Shown: piece by piece, positions 16,932-26,081 of the stretch | How the letters are laid out: each line of letters starts with the position of its first letter | Numbering within the stretch: the stretch's first letter is position 1 | Assembly: GCA_023384105.1 (NCBI GenBank) | Contig: JAHDXR010000002.1 | Coordinates: forward strand, 186,001 to 250,000 | Direction of reading: 5' to 3' | DNA length: 64,000 nt | Origin: Hyphomonadaceae bacterium | Lineage (GTDB): Bacteria; Pseudomonadota; Alphaproteobacteria; Caulobacterales; Aquidulcibacteraceae | Translations under genes and position numbers: made by a program | Notes under the pieces: model-generated | The model's database searches: none | What the model was told of the DNA's origin: nothing | The model's input: only the letters and a program-made list of their open reading frames with translations

Positions 16932-17675
16932 ATGCGCTTCGATTCGCGGCCGAAGGCCGGGCCAACTCAGATTGAGATCGAAACGATCGACGGCCGCCGC
17001 GCGCCGGTGAAGCTCGTCGTCAATCCGCGCGCGCGGCATGTGTCGGTGCGGATCGATCCGACGCGGCGCGAGGCGATCGCGACGGCGCCGTCGCAGCGTC
17101 ATCTGAAGCACGCGGCGCAGTTCGCGGCCGAACGCGCGGGCTGGATCGCGCAGGAATTGTCGCGCCTGCCGCAGGGCGTGTCGCTGGCGCCGGGCGCGCG
17201 TGCGCCGCTGCGGGGCGTTGCGCATCTGCTGGTGTACGAGCACGGCCGCGCCGCGCCGCGCATCGAGGGCGGCGATGCGCCCCGCCTCGTCGTGCCGGCG
17301 CCGGACGCGGCGCTGTTCGAGCCCAGGCTGCTGCGCTTCTTCAAGGACCAGGCGCGCGAGAATCTGATCGACCGCGTCGCCGCGCACGCGGTGACGCTGG
17401 GCGTGCGCCCGGCGCGGCTGCAGGTGAAGGAGCTGCGCTCGCGCTGGGGCTCGTGCTCGGTCGACGGGGTGCTGTCGTTCTCCTGGCGGCTGGTGCTCGC
17501 GCCGCCGTTCGTGCTCGACTATCTGGCCGCGCACGAAGTGGCGCATCTGCGCGAAATGAACCACTCGCGCCGGTTCTGGGCGCACGTGAAGCGCTGCATT
17601 CCCGATTACGAGATCGGCCGCGCCTGGCTGCACGAGCGCGGCAGCGAACTCCACGCCGTCGGCATGGCGCGTTAG
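16932..17675 (+). CDS. YgjP/DUF45-family zinc metalloprotease
   Basis: 247 residues from ATG 16932. It shows the YgjP-like (M48-related, DUF45) signature: LQVKELRSRWGSCS, FSWRLVLAPPFVLDYLAAHEVAHLREMNHSRRFW, with the HExxH zinc site (AHEVAHL) and a downstream His in MNHS. The N-terminal half contains LVVNPRARHVSVRIDP, the usual beta-rich lead-in. It has no signal peptide. Substrates are unknown. Confidence 0.88.
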   Translation: MRFDSRPKAGPTQIEIETIDGRRAPVKLVVNPRARHVSVRIDPTRREAIATAPSQRHLKHAAQFAAERAGWIAQELSRLPQGVSLAPGARAPLRGVAHLLVYEHGRAAPRIEGGDAPRLVVPAPDAALFEPRLLRFFKDQARENLIDRVAAHAVTLGVRPARLQVKELRSRWGSCSVDGVLSFSWRLVLAPPFVLDYLAAHEVAHLREMNHSRRFWAHVKRCIPDYEIGRAWLHERGSELHAVGMAR

Positions 17676-17700
17676 GCGCTGCGGTCCATACGACGTTGCG

Positions 17701-18264
17701 TTAGGCGCTCTTCGGCGGCGCGAGCATGCGGCGCATGATCCCGTCGCGGTCGATCACGGCGTGCTTGAGCGCGCCGAGCACATGCACCGAGATCAGCACG
17801 ATGAGCGCCCAGCGGCCGATCGCGTGCAGCACCTCGGCCAGTTCGTGCACGCCTTCGTTGCGCTCGGCGAAAGGCGTCGGGATCGAGAACAGGCCGAACA
17901 CGTCGATGGCGCGCCCGCCCGACCAGACCGCGAGCGGGCCGGAGACCACCTGGATCAGGATGGCGAGCAGCAGCAATTGGTGCGTGCCGACGGCGAGCAG
18001 CTTGAACGGCGGCGCCTGTTCGGGCGCGGCCGGGCGCGGCTGCGCGTAGCTGGCGACCACGCGCGCAAGCAGCAGCAGCACGATGCTGGCGCCGATCGAG
18101 ATATGCATGCCCATCAACGCCGCGCGCAGTTCGCGGTCGCCGGCGTCGCCGGCCATCTCGGCGCGGAAGCCGGTGACGAACATGGCGACGATGGCGATGG
18201 CGGCGAGCCAGTGCAGGGCGATCGAGAGCCAGCCATACCCGCGCTTGTCGTTGATCCACTGCAT
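17701..18264 (-). CDS. Cytochrome b561
   Basis: 187 residues from ATG 18264; an ATG upstream at 18342 is unlikely. Four transmembrane helices carry the heme-ligand His residues: IALHWLAAIA (helix 1), LMGMHISIGASIVLL (helix 2), GTHQLLLLAILIQVVSGP (helix 3) and LISVHVLGALKH (helix 4). Bacterial b561 proteins pass electrons between quinol and other acceptors at the inner membrane; some act as superoxide:quinone oxidoreductases. Which applies here cannot be told. Confidence 0.9.
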   Translation of the reverse strand: MQWINDKRGYGWLSIALHWLAAIAIVAMFVTGFRAEMAGDAGDRELRAALMGMHISIGASIVLLLLARVVASYAQPRPAAPEQAPPFKLLAVGTHQLLLLAILIQVVSGPLAVWSGGRAIDVFGLFSIPTPFAERNEGVHELAEVLHAIGRWALIVLISVHVLGALKHAVIDRDGIMRRMLAPPKSA

Positions 18265-18405
18265 GTTCGCCCTCGTCCGCAATCGTTTGCAATCATTCGC
18301 CGTTAGCAGACGGAAGCTTACGGGTTGCTGACGGAGCCACAAGACGCCATCGCGCCCTGCGACGTCGGCGGCGTGTCTGCGAGCAAGAACCAGTCGCAGC
18401 GCGCG

Positions 18406-20757
18406 TCAGCCTTCGGGGCCGAAGTCGAGCGAGCGGTCCTGATCGTCGGGCGGAGCGATCGGCGGCGGGCCGACGACGACGCCGATCGGCGCGCCGACCG
18501 CCGTCATCGTCGGCGGCGCCGGATCGGGCGCGCCGACGTCGTAATCCTCGTCGCGCGGCATCTGCATCGGGCGCACCGGCGTGTCGCGCAGCGCCACCGG
18601 CATGAAGCGCGCCCAGATGTCGGCCGGCAGCGAGCCGCCAGTGACGCGCGCGGTGGTGCTGAAATTGTCGTTGCCGACCCAGACGCCGCCGACCAGGCCC
18701 GGCGTGTAGCCGATGAACCAGGCGTCGCGATAATCGTTGCCGGTGCCGGTCTTGCCGCCGATCTCGCGTCCGCCGATGCGCGCGGCCGTGCCGGTGCCGG
18801 CATCGACCACGCGGCGCATCATCATGTTCATGTAGCGCAGCGGCCGTTCCTCGATCACGCGCTCGCGCTCGGCGCGGAAGCTCCACATCGTCTCGTTGTT
18901 GTTGGCGCGGCGGATGCGGGCGATGCCGTGGGCGCGCACGCGATAGCCCTCCGACGCCATCGCGCCATAGGCGCTCGCCATTTCGAGCAGCGTGATTTCC
19001 TGCGCGCCGAGCGCGAGCGAGTGATAGTTGTGCAGCGGCGCGGTGACGCCGAGACGGCGCGCGGTGTCGATCACGTTCTGGCCGCCGACCTCGTTGGCGA
19101 CGCGGATCGCCACCATGTTGTACGAGTGCTGAAAGGCGCTCGTGAGCGTGACCGGGCCGCGGAACTCGTTGGTGTAGTTGCCGGGCGTCCAGTCGGGCTG
19201 GCCGGCGATGGAGATGGTGATCGGCGCGTCGTCGCGGACGCTCCAGGGCGTGAGGCCGTTCTCCATCGCCGCGAGATAGATGAAGTACTTGAACGAGGAG
19301 CCCGGCTGGCGGCGCGCCTGGGTGACGCGGTTGAACTGGCTCTGATCGTAGTCGCGCCCGCCCACCATCACGCGCACGGCGCCGGCATCGTCCAGCACCA
19401 GCGCCGCGGCCTGTTCGACGCGGCGGGTCTCGCCGTACTCGTCCAGCACCGCCTCGACGGCCTCGGCGGCGGCGCGCTGGGCGGCGATGTCGATGGTGGT
19501 TTCGACGATGAAGTCGTCGCGCTCGTTGCCGATCACCTCGCTCAGCAGCGGATCGATCCAGTCGCGATAATAGGAGAGCACGCCGGCAGGGTTGCGGCGG
19601 CTGACGACGAGTTCCTCGCGCAGCGCCGCGTCGCGCTCGGCGGCGCTGATGAAGCCCTCGGCCACCATTTCGTTGAGCACGACGGCGGCGCGCTCGCGCG
19701 CGGCGGCGATGTCCTGGCGCGCCGGGTTGAGGCGCGAGGGCGCTTTGACGAGGCCGGCCATCATCGCCGACTGCAGCAGCGTGAGTTCGCGCGCGGGACG
19801 GTCGAAATAGCGCTCGGCGGCGGCTTCCACGCCATAGGCGCCGGCGCCGAAATAGACGCGGCTCAGATAGAGCGCGAGGATCTCGTCCTTGGTGAAGCGG
19901 CTCTCGAGCCAGAACGCGAGCATGATCTCCTGCGCCTTGCGGCGCCAGGAGCGTTCGTTGGTGAGGAACAGGTTCTTGGCCAGCTGCTGGGTGATGGTGG
20001 AGCCGCCCTGCACGACGCGGCCGGAGCGCACGTTCTCGGCGGCGGCGCGCATCATGCCGCCGAAGTCGACGCCGAGATGGTGATAGAAGCGCCGGTCCTC
20101 GATGGCGATGAAGGCCTGCGGCACGTAGGGCGGCAGCGAGGCGAGATCGACCGGCGGGGCGTTCTGCGCGCCTTCGCGCAGGATCACGTGGCCGTTGCGG
20201 TCGAGGAAGGTGATCGACTGGCCCTGGCGCGCTTCCCAGAGATCGTCGGTGGAGGGCATGCCCCAGGTGACGAAGAAGAAGAAGCCGACGATGACGGCGA
20301 CGCCGCCGGCCGCGGCCCATCCGCTCCAGACCGCCGCCTCGCGCACGTTGCGCGGGCGCTTGATCGTCTTGGCGGCGCGCAGCGCTTCGCTGCCGGCGGC
20401 GCTGGCGGCGACGCGGACCTTGTCGATCCTGGGCTTGGCCAGCCGCCAAGCTTCGCGGGCGCGCTCCTCGGCGCGGGCGCGGAGCCTGGCGTGCCAGCTC
20501 TGCGGCGGCTCGGGCGGCGGCTCGTCGGGATCGCCGGCGGCGCGAAAATAGTTCGGCGGCAGATCCGCGCCGGCGGGCGGCGGTGCGGACGGTTCGGGCG
20601 CGGCTACGGCTTCCGGTTCGGGACCTTCGTCGACGCCTTCGGGCGCGGCCTCGCGCGCGGCGTCTTCGACAGGCGGCGCGGGCTGCGCGTCGTCGGCAGC
20701 CGGATGCGGCTTCGGAGGCTCTTCCCCCGGCGCGTTGGGATCGTTTTCGTCAGCCAC
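18406..20757 (-). CDS. mrcA: Penicillin-binding protein 1A (bifunctional)
   Basis: 783 residues from GTG 20757 with GGAGGTGATG upstream. A ~135-residue cytoplasmic Pro/Ala/Glu-rich, then basic, segment precedes one membrane helix (VAVIVGFFFFVTWGM). The GT51 domain has catalytic Glu220 (AIEDRRFYHHLGVDFGG) and GGSTITQQLAKNLFL. The transpeptidase domain has Ser487 in QPGSSFKY, HSYNMVA and K669-TG (GGKTGTGNDYRDAWFIGY). It polymerises and crosslinks peptidoglycan. The long acidic/Pro-rich N-tail is unusual for PBP1A and could be a partner-binding region. Confidence 0.95.
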   Translation of the reverse strand: MADENDPNAPGEEPPKPHPAADDAQPAPPVEDAAREAAPEGVDEGPEPEAVAAPEPSAPPPAGADLPPNYFRAAGDPDEPPPEPPQSWHARLRARAEERAREAWRLAKPRIDKVRVAASAAGSEALRAAKTIKRPRNVREAAVWSGWAAAGGVAVIVGFFFFVTWGMPSTDDLWEARQGQSITFLDRNGHVILREGAQNAPPVDLASLPPYVPQAFIAIEDRRFYHHLGVDFGGMMRAAAENVRSGRVVQGGSTITQQLAKNLFLTNERSWRRKAQEIMLAFWLESRFTKDEILALYLSRVYFGAGAYGVEAAAERYFDRPARELTLLQSAMMAGLVKAPSRLNPARQDIAAARERAAVVLNEMVAEGFISAAERDAALREELVVSRRNPAGVLSYYRDWIDPLLSEVIGNERDDFIVETTIDIAAQRAAAEAVEAVLDEYGETRRVEQAAALVLDDAGAVRVMVGGRDYDQSQFNRVTQARRQPGSSFKYFIYLAAMENGLTPWSVRDDAPITISIAGQPDWTPGNYTNEFRGPVTLTSAFQHSYNMVAIRVANEVGGQNVIDTARRLGVTAPLHNYHSLALGAQEITLLEMASAYGAMASEGYRVRAHGIARIRRANNNETMWSFRAERERVIEERPLRYMNMMMRRVVDAGTGTAARIGGREIGGKTGTGNDYRDAWFIGYTPGLVGGVWVGNDNFSTTARVTGGSLPADIWARFMPVALRDTPVRPMQMPRDEDYDVGAPDPAPPTMTAVGAPIGVVVGPPPIAPPDDQDRSLDFGPEG

Positions 20758-21013
20758 CCCGGCTCATCACCTCCGCGCTGCTGGTAGCGCGATTCGACAG
20801 CGAACCGCCTGACGGGACCCAGCGCGCAGCCGCTTCGTGGCGAAAACGCGGCGAAACGTGCGGCGGTTCCCACAGTTTCGAAGCATGAGCGCCGGTAAGC
20901 TTAACCGCAAGCGCAACGGGAGACCGCTTTTTCTTGCGGCGCCCCCGCACGGCAGCCATATTGATTTGCAAGTGTTACGGGCGGCCTTTCGGCCGTCCAA
21001 GAGGAGGATGTTG

Positions 21014-21766
21014 ATGAGCGACTACCACACCCAGGCGCGATCGATTCCGACCGGCCGGGCGGATATGGCGGTCGATGCCGGCCTGCGCGCGTTCATGTTG
21101 GGCGTTTACAACAAGATGGCGCTGGGGCTCTTGCTCTCGGCGGTGCTGGCCTACGCCTCGGTCGCGATCGAGCCGCTGCGCGTGTTCTTCTTCCAAACGC
21201 CGATGCTGTACGTGGTGATGTTCGGCCCGATCGCGCTGATCTTCATCTCCATGTTCACGATGCGCAATCCCTCGCCGGTGGGCGCGAACCTGCTCTATTG
21301 GGGCATCGTTTCGCTGATCGGCATCGGCCTCGGCGTCACGCTGATGATGTACGCCGGCCGGCCCGGCGGCATGATGGACATCGTCAAGGCGTTCCTCGTC
21401 ACCTCGGCCACGTTCGGCGGACTGAGCCTCTGGGGCTACACCACCAAGAAGGATCTTTCCGGCTGGGGCACGTTCCTGATCATGGGCGTATGGGGCATGG
21501 TGCTCGCCGGCCTCGTGAACATCGGCTTCGCCATGTTCACCGGCGCGCCGATCGAAGGCTTCTCGATCATCTTCAGCGTGATCGGCGTGCTGCTGTTCTC
21601 GGCCATCACGGCGTGGGAGACCCAGCAACTGAAGTACATGTACTACAACATCGCCGGCGATCTGCGCGCGATGTCGGTGGCGACCACGCTGGGCGCGCTC
21701 AATCTGTACATCACCTTCATCAACCTGTTCCGCTTCTTCCTGACGCTGCTGAGCGGGCGGGAATAG
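21014..21766 (+). CDS. Bax inhibitor-1/YccA family membrane protein
   Basis: 250 residues. GAGGAGG at 21001-21007 favours ATG 21014 over the ATG at 21008, which abuts the ribosome site. About seven transmembrane helices follow a short N-terminal tail. Family features include NKMALGLLLSAVLAY, the central GLSLWGYTTKKDLSGWGTFLIMG and AITAWETQQLKYMYY. Relatives are pH-sensitive Ca2+ leak channels or modulators of the membrane protease FtsH; the role here is not evident. A strong terminator follows at 21800. Confidence 0.93.
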   Translation: MSDYHTQARSIPTGRADMAVDAGLRAFMLGVYNKMALGLLLSAVLAYASVAIEPLRVFFFQTPMLYVVMFGPIALIFISMFTMRNPSPVGANLLYWGIVSLIGIGLGVTLMMYAGRPGGMMDIVKAFLVTSATFGGLSLWGYTTKKDLSGWGTFLIMGVWGMVLAGLVNIGFAMFTGAPIEGFSIIFSVIGVLLFSAITAWETQQLKYMYYNIAGDLRAMSVATTLGALNLYITFINLFRFFLTLLSGRE

Positions 21767-21799
21767 CGGATCGTCCGGACCGGATAACTGGATAAGGGA

Positions 21800-21828
21800 A
21801 CGCCCCGGTTTCGGCCGGGGCGTTTTTC
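21800..21828 (+). terminator. Rho-independent terminator after the BI-1 gene
   Basis: ACGCCCCGG pairs with CCGGGGCGT around a TTTCGG loop, followed by a T-run (21823-21827). A textbook intrinsic terminator. Confidence 0.92.
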
Positions 21829-21839
21829 TGTGCGGCGGT

Positions 21840-22151
21840 TCAGTCGCCGACGACGCGCATGCGCCGGGGCGCGAGCACGTCGAGCACGCGTTCGAGATCG
21901 TGGCCGCGGCGCAGGATGCGCCCGTCGACGGCGCGGACGCTGTAGGCGCCCTGCCTGCGCGCATCTTCGGGCCGTTTCTCGATCTGGTAGAGCGGCGCCT
22001 CGCTGGTGCGGCGATAGACGCTGAACAATGCGCGGTCAGGCAAGGCGTCGAGGGCGTAGTCGCGCCATTCGCCGGCGGCGACCATTCGGCCATAAAAACG
22101 GAACAGACGATCCAACTCGAGACGCTCGAAAAACACCTTGCGCCCGCTCAT
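21840..22151 (-). CDS. DUF2794 protein
   Basis: 103 residues from ATG 22151; the frame runs further upstream but without family resemblance. It matches the alphaproteobacterial DUF2794 pattern: LDRLFRFYGRMVAAGEWRDY, ALFSVYRRTSEAPLYQIEKRPE, RQGAYSV, and GRILRRGHDLERVLDVL. Function is unknown. It is a small soluble protein, often a single gene. Confidence 0.85.
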   Translation of the reverse strand: MSGRKVFFERLELDRLFRFYGRMVAAGEWRDYALDALPDRALFSVYRRTSEAPLYQIEKRPEDARRQGAYSVRAVDGRILRRGHDLERVLDVLAPRRMRVVGD

Positions 22152-22285
22152 GCGCGCCGGCCTCCAGAATCCTGTGCAAAACAGTACAACACTGAAAGCC
22201 GGCGCCGGCCACATCATTAAAAAACCAGCAGGTCGGCTTTTGGCCCGATTTTGCGCTTGCTCTCGCCGCAAGCGAGCGCGAACTT

Positions 22286-22410
22286 GTCAATGTGGCCGGC
22301 CGGAGAAAGGCTCGTGCTGGGTATCCATCAGCCCCCCCAGCCCCCCCAGTACGCGCTTCGGTCGGCCACATCTCGCTACAAAGCCCGCGCCTTGGCGCGG
22401 GCTTTGTCGT
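22286..22410 (+). ncRNA. Candidate small RNA with C-rich loop
   Basis: ATGTGGCCG (22290-22298) pairs with CGGCCACAT (22363-22371), enclosing a region with GCTG...CAGC and a tandem AGCCCCCCC repeat (22330-22347). It is followed at once by a 13-bp terminator stem (22379-22406). No upstream plus-strand gene accounts for this terminator. C-rich loops are used by several alphaproteobacterial small RNAs to pair with ribosome sites. No known family is recognised. Confidence 0.35.
22379..22410 (+). terminator. Orphan intrinsic terminator
   Basis: CAAAGCCCGCGCC pairs perfectly with GGCGCGGGCTTTG, followed by TCGTTT. It has no coding gene just upstream on the plus strand, so it supports the small RNA call. 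Confidence 0.65.
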
Positions 22411-22674
22411 TTCCGCGCCGCGCGAAAACCGGCGCAAATCAAGCACTACAGTCGAGATGCGGCGGCGCGCGAACGGCGTATGCGCGCTCTGCCCGCGGCG
22501 CCTCGGGCGATCCCGGCGCGGCCGCCGAGCCAGGTTCACCGGTTGGAAACCCGGCCTGGAATCGGCGCGCCTGATTCGGCCTGAGCGCGCCCCTCTGTGG
22601 ATAAGTGTGGGTAGCCTTTTCGCCAAAACCGCCTTATGAGCGGCGCTCGCTTTTCGACGGGGTCATCCATCCAC

Positions 22675-23397
22675 ATGCTGCTGCAGGTCGAAGGTCTGCG
22701 GAAGACATTCGGTCGCCGCGTCGCGGTCGACGGTATCGGCTTCTCATTGGACGTGGGGGAGATCGTCGGCTTCCTCGGCCCGAACGGCGCCGGCAAGACG
22801 ACGACGATGCGCATGATCGCGGGCTATCTCGAGCCCGACGAAGGCGCGGCCAAGATTTTCAACATCAACGTGACCCAGGACCGCCGCCGGGCGCAGGAGC
22901 GCCTCGGCTACCTGCCGGAGGGAGCGCCGCTCTACGGCGAGATGACGCCGTGGAGCTTCCTGCGCTTCATCGCCGAGGCGCGCGGCATGAGCCGGGAGGC
23001 GGCGCGCCACGCGGTGCGGCGCGCGGCCCAGGACGCGCGGCTGGGCGATTCCATCACCCGGCCGATCGACACGCTCTCCAAGGGCTATCGCCGGCGCGTG
23101 GGCTTTGCGGCGGCGCTGCTGCACGATCCGATGCTGCTGATCCTCGACGAGCCGACCGACGGGCTCGATCCGAACCAGCGCCAGGCGGTGCGCGATCTGA
23201 TCCGGAAGCTGGGCGAGGAGCGGGGTCTGCTCATCTCCACGCACATGCTGGAGGAAGTCGAGGCGGTGTGCACGCGCGCGATCGTGATCGACCGCGGCCG
23301 CATCGTCGCCGACCGGACGCCGCAGGCGCTGATCGAAGAACACGGCACGCTCGAACGCGCGTTCGCGGCGCTGACGCGCGGGGAGGAGCGCGTATGA
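22675..23397 (+). CDS. ABC transporter ATP-binding protein, GldA-like
   Basis: 240 residues from ATG 22675; ATG 22636 would add 13 residues and is an alternative. Walker A is GPNGAGKTTTMRMIAGYLEP, the signature is LSKGYRRRVGFAAALLHDP, and Walker B is LLILDEPTDGLDP with the H-loop in LISTHMLEEVEAVC. It energises the permease encoded next (ATGA overlap at 23394). With the GldG-like and DUF4340 genes it forms a four-gene operon of the type seen with gliding genes gldAFG in Bacteroidetes and as uncharacterised exporters in Proteobacteria. Confidence 0.93.
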   Translation: MLLQVEGLRKTFGRRVAVDGIGFSLDVGEIVGFLGPNGAGKTTTMRMIAGYLEPDEGAAKIFNINVTQDRRRAQERLGYLPEGAPLYGEMTPWSFLRFIAEARGMSREAARHAVRRAAQDARLGDSITRPIDTLSKGYRRRVGFAAALLHDPMLLILDEPTDGLDPNQRQAVRDLIRKLGEERGLLISTHMLEEVEAVCTRAIVIDRGRIVADRTPQALIEEHGTLERAFAALTRGEERV

Positions 23398-24146
23398 GAA
23401 AGCGCCCCGGCCTCGCCAGCATGCTCGCCGTGTACCGGCGCGAGCTGCTGTCCTATCTCACCACGCCGACCGCTTACGTGTTCGTGGCGGTGTTCCTGTT
23501 CGCGATCGGGCTGTTCACGTTCAATATCGGCGGCTTCTTCGAGGCGCGCCGCGCCGATCTCACCGCGTTCTTCGCGTTCCATCCGTGGATATTCATGGTG
23601 TTCCTGCCGGCGATCGCGATGCGGCTGTGGGCGGAAGAGAGCCGCTCCGGCGCGCTCGAACTGCTGCTGACGCTGCCGGCGCCGACATGGGCGCTGGTCG
23701 CCGGCAAGTATCTCGCGGCGTGGACCATCGCGGCGGCGGCGCTGGCGCTGACCGCGCCGCTGTGGATCACGGTCAACATCCTGGGCTCGCCCGACAATGC
23801 GGCGATCTTCACCGCCTATCTCGCGAGCCTGCTGATGGCGGGCGCCTACATCGCCATCGGTTCGGCCATGTCGGCGCTGACGCAGGCGCAGATCGTGGCG
23901 TTCGTGCTGGCGGTGCTGATCTCGTTCCTGCTGACGGCGCTGGGGCTGCCGCTGGTGCTCGACTTCTTCTCCGGCGCGATCGGCGGCGGCGCAGCCGAGA
24001 CGATCGCGCGCTTCTCGCTGCTGCATCATTTCGATGCGGCCCAACGCGGCGTCGTGGAGTTCCGCTCGGTGTTCTACTTCGTTTCGCTGATCGCGCTGTG
24101 CCTGGGCTTCACCGTGCTCGCGGTCGATGCGCGGCGGGGAGGCTGA
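23394..24146 (+). CDS. ABC transporter permease, GldF-like
   Basis: 250 residues, start overlapping the ATPase stop (ATGA). About six transmembrane helices. The opening VYRRELLSYLTTPTAYVF and the segment AMRLWAEESRSGALELLLTLP are characteristic of ABC-2 permeases of the GldF type. It likely forms the membrane channel for the GldA-like ATPase. The substrate is unknown. The next gene starts 3 bases after its stop. Confidence 0.9.
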   Translation: MRKRPGLASMLAVYRRELLSYLTTPTAYVFVAVFLFAIGLFTFNIGGFFEARRADLTAFFAFHPWIFMVFLPAIAMRLWAEESRSGALELLLTLPAPTWALVAGKYLAAWTIAAAALALTAPLWITVNILGSPDNAAIFTAYLASLLMAGAYIAIGSAMSALTQAQIVAFVLAVLISFLLTALGLPLVLDFFSGAIGGGAAETIARFSLLHHFDAAQRGVVEFRSVFYFVSLIALCLGFTVLAVDARRGG

Positions 24147-24149
24147 GCG

Positions 24150-26081
24150 ATGAGCGCACGCCGCTTCGCCCTGATCGCCGCACTGGCGCTGCTCGCGGCC
24201 TTCGCAGCCGCGAACGTGATCTCCAATTCGTGGTTCCGCGCCTGGCGGCTCGATCTCACCGAGAACCATCTCTACTCGCTGAGTTCAGGCGCCAAGGCGA
24301 CGCTCGACGACCTCACCGAGCCGGTGGAGCTGACGCTCTACTATTCGCGCGACGCCGCGCGGGTTTCGCCGCAGCTGCAGGCCTATGCGGGGCGCGTGCG
24401 CGAGATGCTGCAGACCTTCCAGGCGCGCTCGCGCGGGCGGGTGCGCTTCGTCGAGATCGACGTCGAGCCGTTCTCGGAGGCGGAGGACGCCGCGGTCGCG
24501 GCGGGCGTCGAGCCGGTGCGGCTGACGGGCGCGGGCGATCCGATCTATTTCGGCCTCAGCGGCGCCAACGCGATCGACGATCATGTCGGCATCGCCTTCC
24601 TCGATCCGGAGCGCGAGGCGTTTCTCGAATACGAGATCACGCGGCTGATCTTCGAACTGGAGAACCCGGAGCGGACCAGCGTCGCGCTGATCACGTCGCT
24701 GCCGATCGATCCGGCGGCGGCGGGCTCGCCCTTCGCCGCCCCGCAATCGGTGTTCGCCATCGAGATGGGGCGGATGCTCGACGTGACCAGGCTCGCGCCG
24801 GACTTCGCCGAGATCCCGGACGCGGACGTGCTGGCGATCATCCATCCGGGCGCGCTCTCGCAGCAGCAGCTCTATGCGATCGACCAGTTCATCCTGCGCA
24901 AGGGCCGCGCCTTCGTCGCGCTCGATCCGGCCGCGCTGATGGCGCAGCAGGCGACCGGGTTCGATCCGTTCAATCCGGTCGCTCCGGCGCCGACGAGTTC
25001 GAACCTTGCGCCGCTGCTGCAGCGCTGGGGCGTGGAAATGGCGCCGACCGTGGTGCTCGATCTCGACAACGCGCTGGGAGTGCAGGCGCAGGACCCGCGC
25101 ACCGGCCAGCCCACCGAAGCGCCGCAGCCGCTGTTCTTCGCCGTGCCGGCCGATCAGCTGGACCGCGACGACCTGATGACGGCGTGGCTGCGGCGCGGGG
25201 TGAATTTCGGCCTGGCCGGCGCGCTGAGCTGGAGCCGGCGCGAGGGCGTTGCGGTCGAGCCGCTGGCGCGCACCAGCGGGCGGACGATGCGGCTGCCGGC
25301 GGAGGCGGCGCTGGCGCGGCCTTCGCCGTTCGACATCCTGCAGATGTGGCCGCCGAGCGGCGGGCGCGTGGAGACGGTGGCGCTGCGGCTGTCGGGCGAT
25401 CTGGAGACGGCGTTTCCCAGCGGCCGGCCCGCCGACGGACCGGAACAAGGCGAGACGGCGGACGCCGCGGCGCCGCCTCCGCCGCCGCCGGCCGATGCGG
25501 GCGAGCCGCTCTCGCGCTCGGCGACGCCGGCGCAGATCGTCATCGTCGCCGACGTCGATTTCCTCGCCGACGAATTCTACATCGATCCGCGCAGCGGCGG
25601 TTCGGGCGCCGACAACGCCGCGTTCGCGCTGAACGCGATCGACGTGCTGGGCGGCTCGGACGCGCTGGTGTCGCTGCGCTCGCGCGCGCCGTCGGTGCGG
25701 CGCATGGAGCTGGTCGAAGACATGGAGCGCGGCGCCGAGCGGCGCATCCGCGACCGGCAGGAGGCGCTGCAGGCGCAATTGCAGGAGACCGAGGAGCGGC
25801 TGGCGCAGTTGCAGGCGGGCGGGCGCGGCTCGGGCTTCTTCTCCGGCGATCTCGGCGCCGAGCTGACGCCGGAAGAGAACGCCGAGATCGAACGCTTCCG
25901 CGCGCGCGTCGTCGAAGTGCGCGGCGAGCTGCGCGACGTCGAGCGCAATCTGCGCGGCGACATCGACCGGCTGGAGGCGGTGGTCGTGTTCGTCAATGTG
26001 TGGCTGGCGCCGCTCCTGGTGGCGGGCGCGGGGCTGATCCTGTTCTGGCGCCGGCAGCGCCGCGGGAGGGCGCGGCAATGA
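24150..26081 (+). CDS. GldG-like ABC auxiliary protein
   Basis: 643 residues. An N-terminal membrane helix (about 5-24) is followed by the domain lead-in WRLDLTENHLYSLSSGAKAT and a large periplasmic region of the ABC_transp_aux/GldG family. Residues ~530-560 form a coiled coil (RIRDRQEALQAQLQETEERL), and a second membrane helix (~610-632) ends in a basic cytoplasmic tail. In GldG-type systems this subunit may receive or position a substrate outside the membrane. ATGA overlap with the next gene indicates translational coupling. Confidence 0.87.
   Translation: MSARRFALIAALALLAAFAAANVISNSWFRAWRLDLTENHLYSLSSGAKATLDDLTEPVELTLYYSRDAARVSPQLQAYAGRVREMLQTFQARSRGRVRFVEIDVEPFSEAEDAAVAAGVEPVRLTGAGDPIYFGLSGANAIDDHVGIAFLDPEREAFLEYEITRLIFELENPERTSVALITSLPIDPAAAGSPFAAPQSVFAIEMGRMLDVTRLAPDFAEIPDADVLAIIHPGALSQQQLYAIDQFILRKGRAFVALDPAALMAQQATGFDPFNPVAPAPTSSNLAPLLQRWGVEMAPTVVLDLDNALGVQAQDPRTGQPTEAPQPLFFAVPADQLDRDDLMTAWLRRGVNFGLAGALSWSRREGVAVEPLARTSGRTMRLPAEAALARPSPFDILQMWPPSGGRVETVALRLSGDLETAFPSGRPADGPEQGETADAAAPPPPPPADAGEPLSRSATPAQIVIVADVDFLADEFYIDPRSGGSGADNAAFALNAIDVLGGSDALVSLRSRAPSVRRMELVEDMERGAERRIRDRQEALQAQLQETEERLAQLQAGGRGSGFFSGDLGAELTPEENAEIERFRARVVEVRGELRDVERNLRGDIDRLEAVVVFVNVWLAPLLVAGAGLILFWRRQRRGRARQ

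Larger units (their letters stand above)
22152..22674. other. 523-bp intergenic region
   Basis: No protein gene is supported. It contains the leader of the minus-strand DUF2794 gene, a candidate small RNA with an orphan terminator (22286-22410), and ~260 bp before the ABC transporter operon that show no clear structure. A second plausible start of the ABC gene lies at 22636. Confidence 0.6.
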
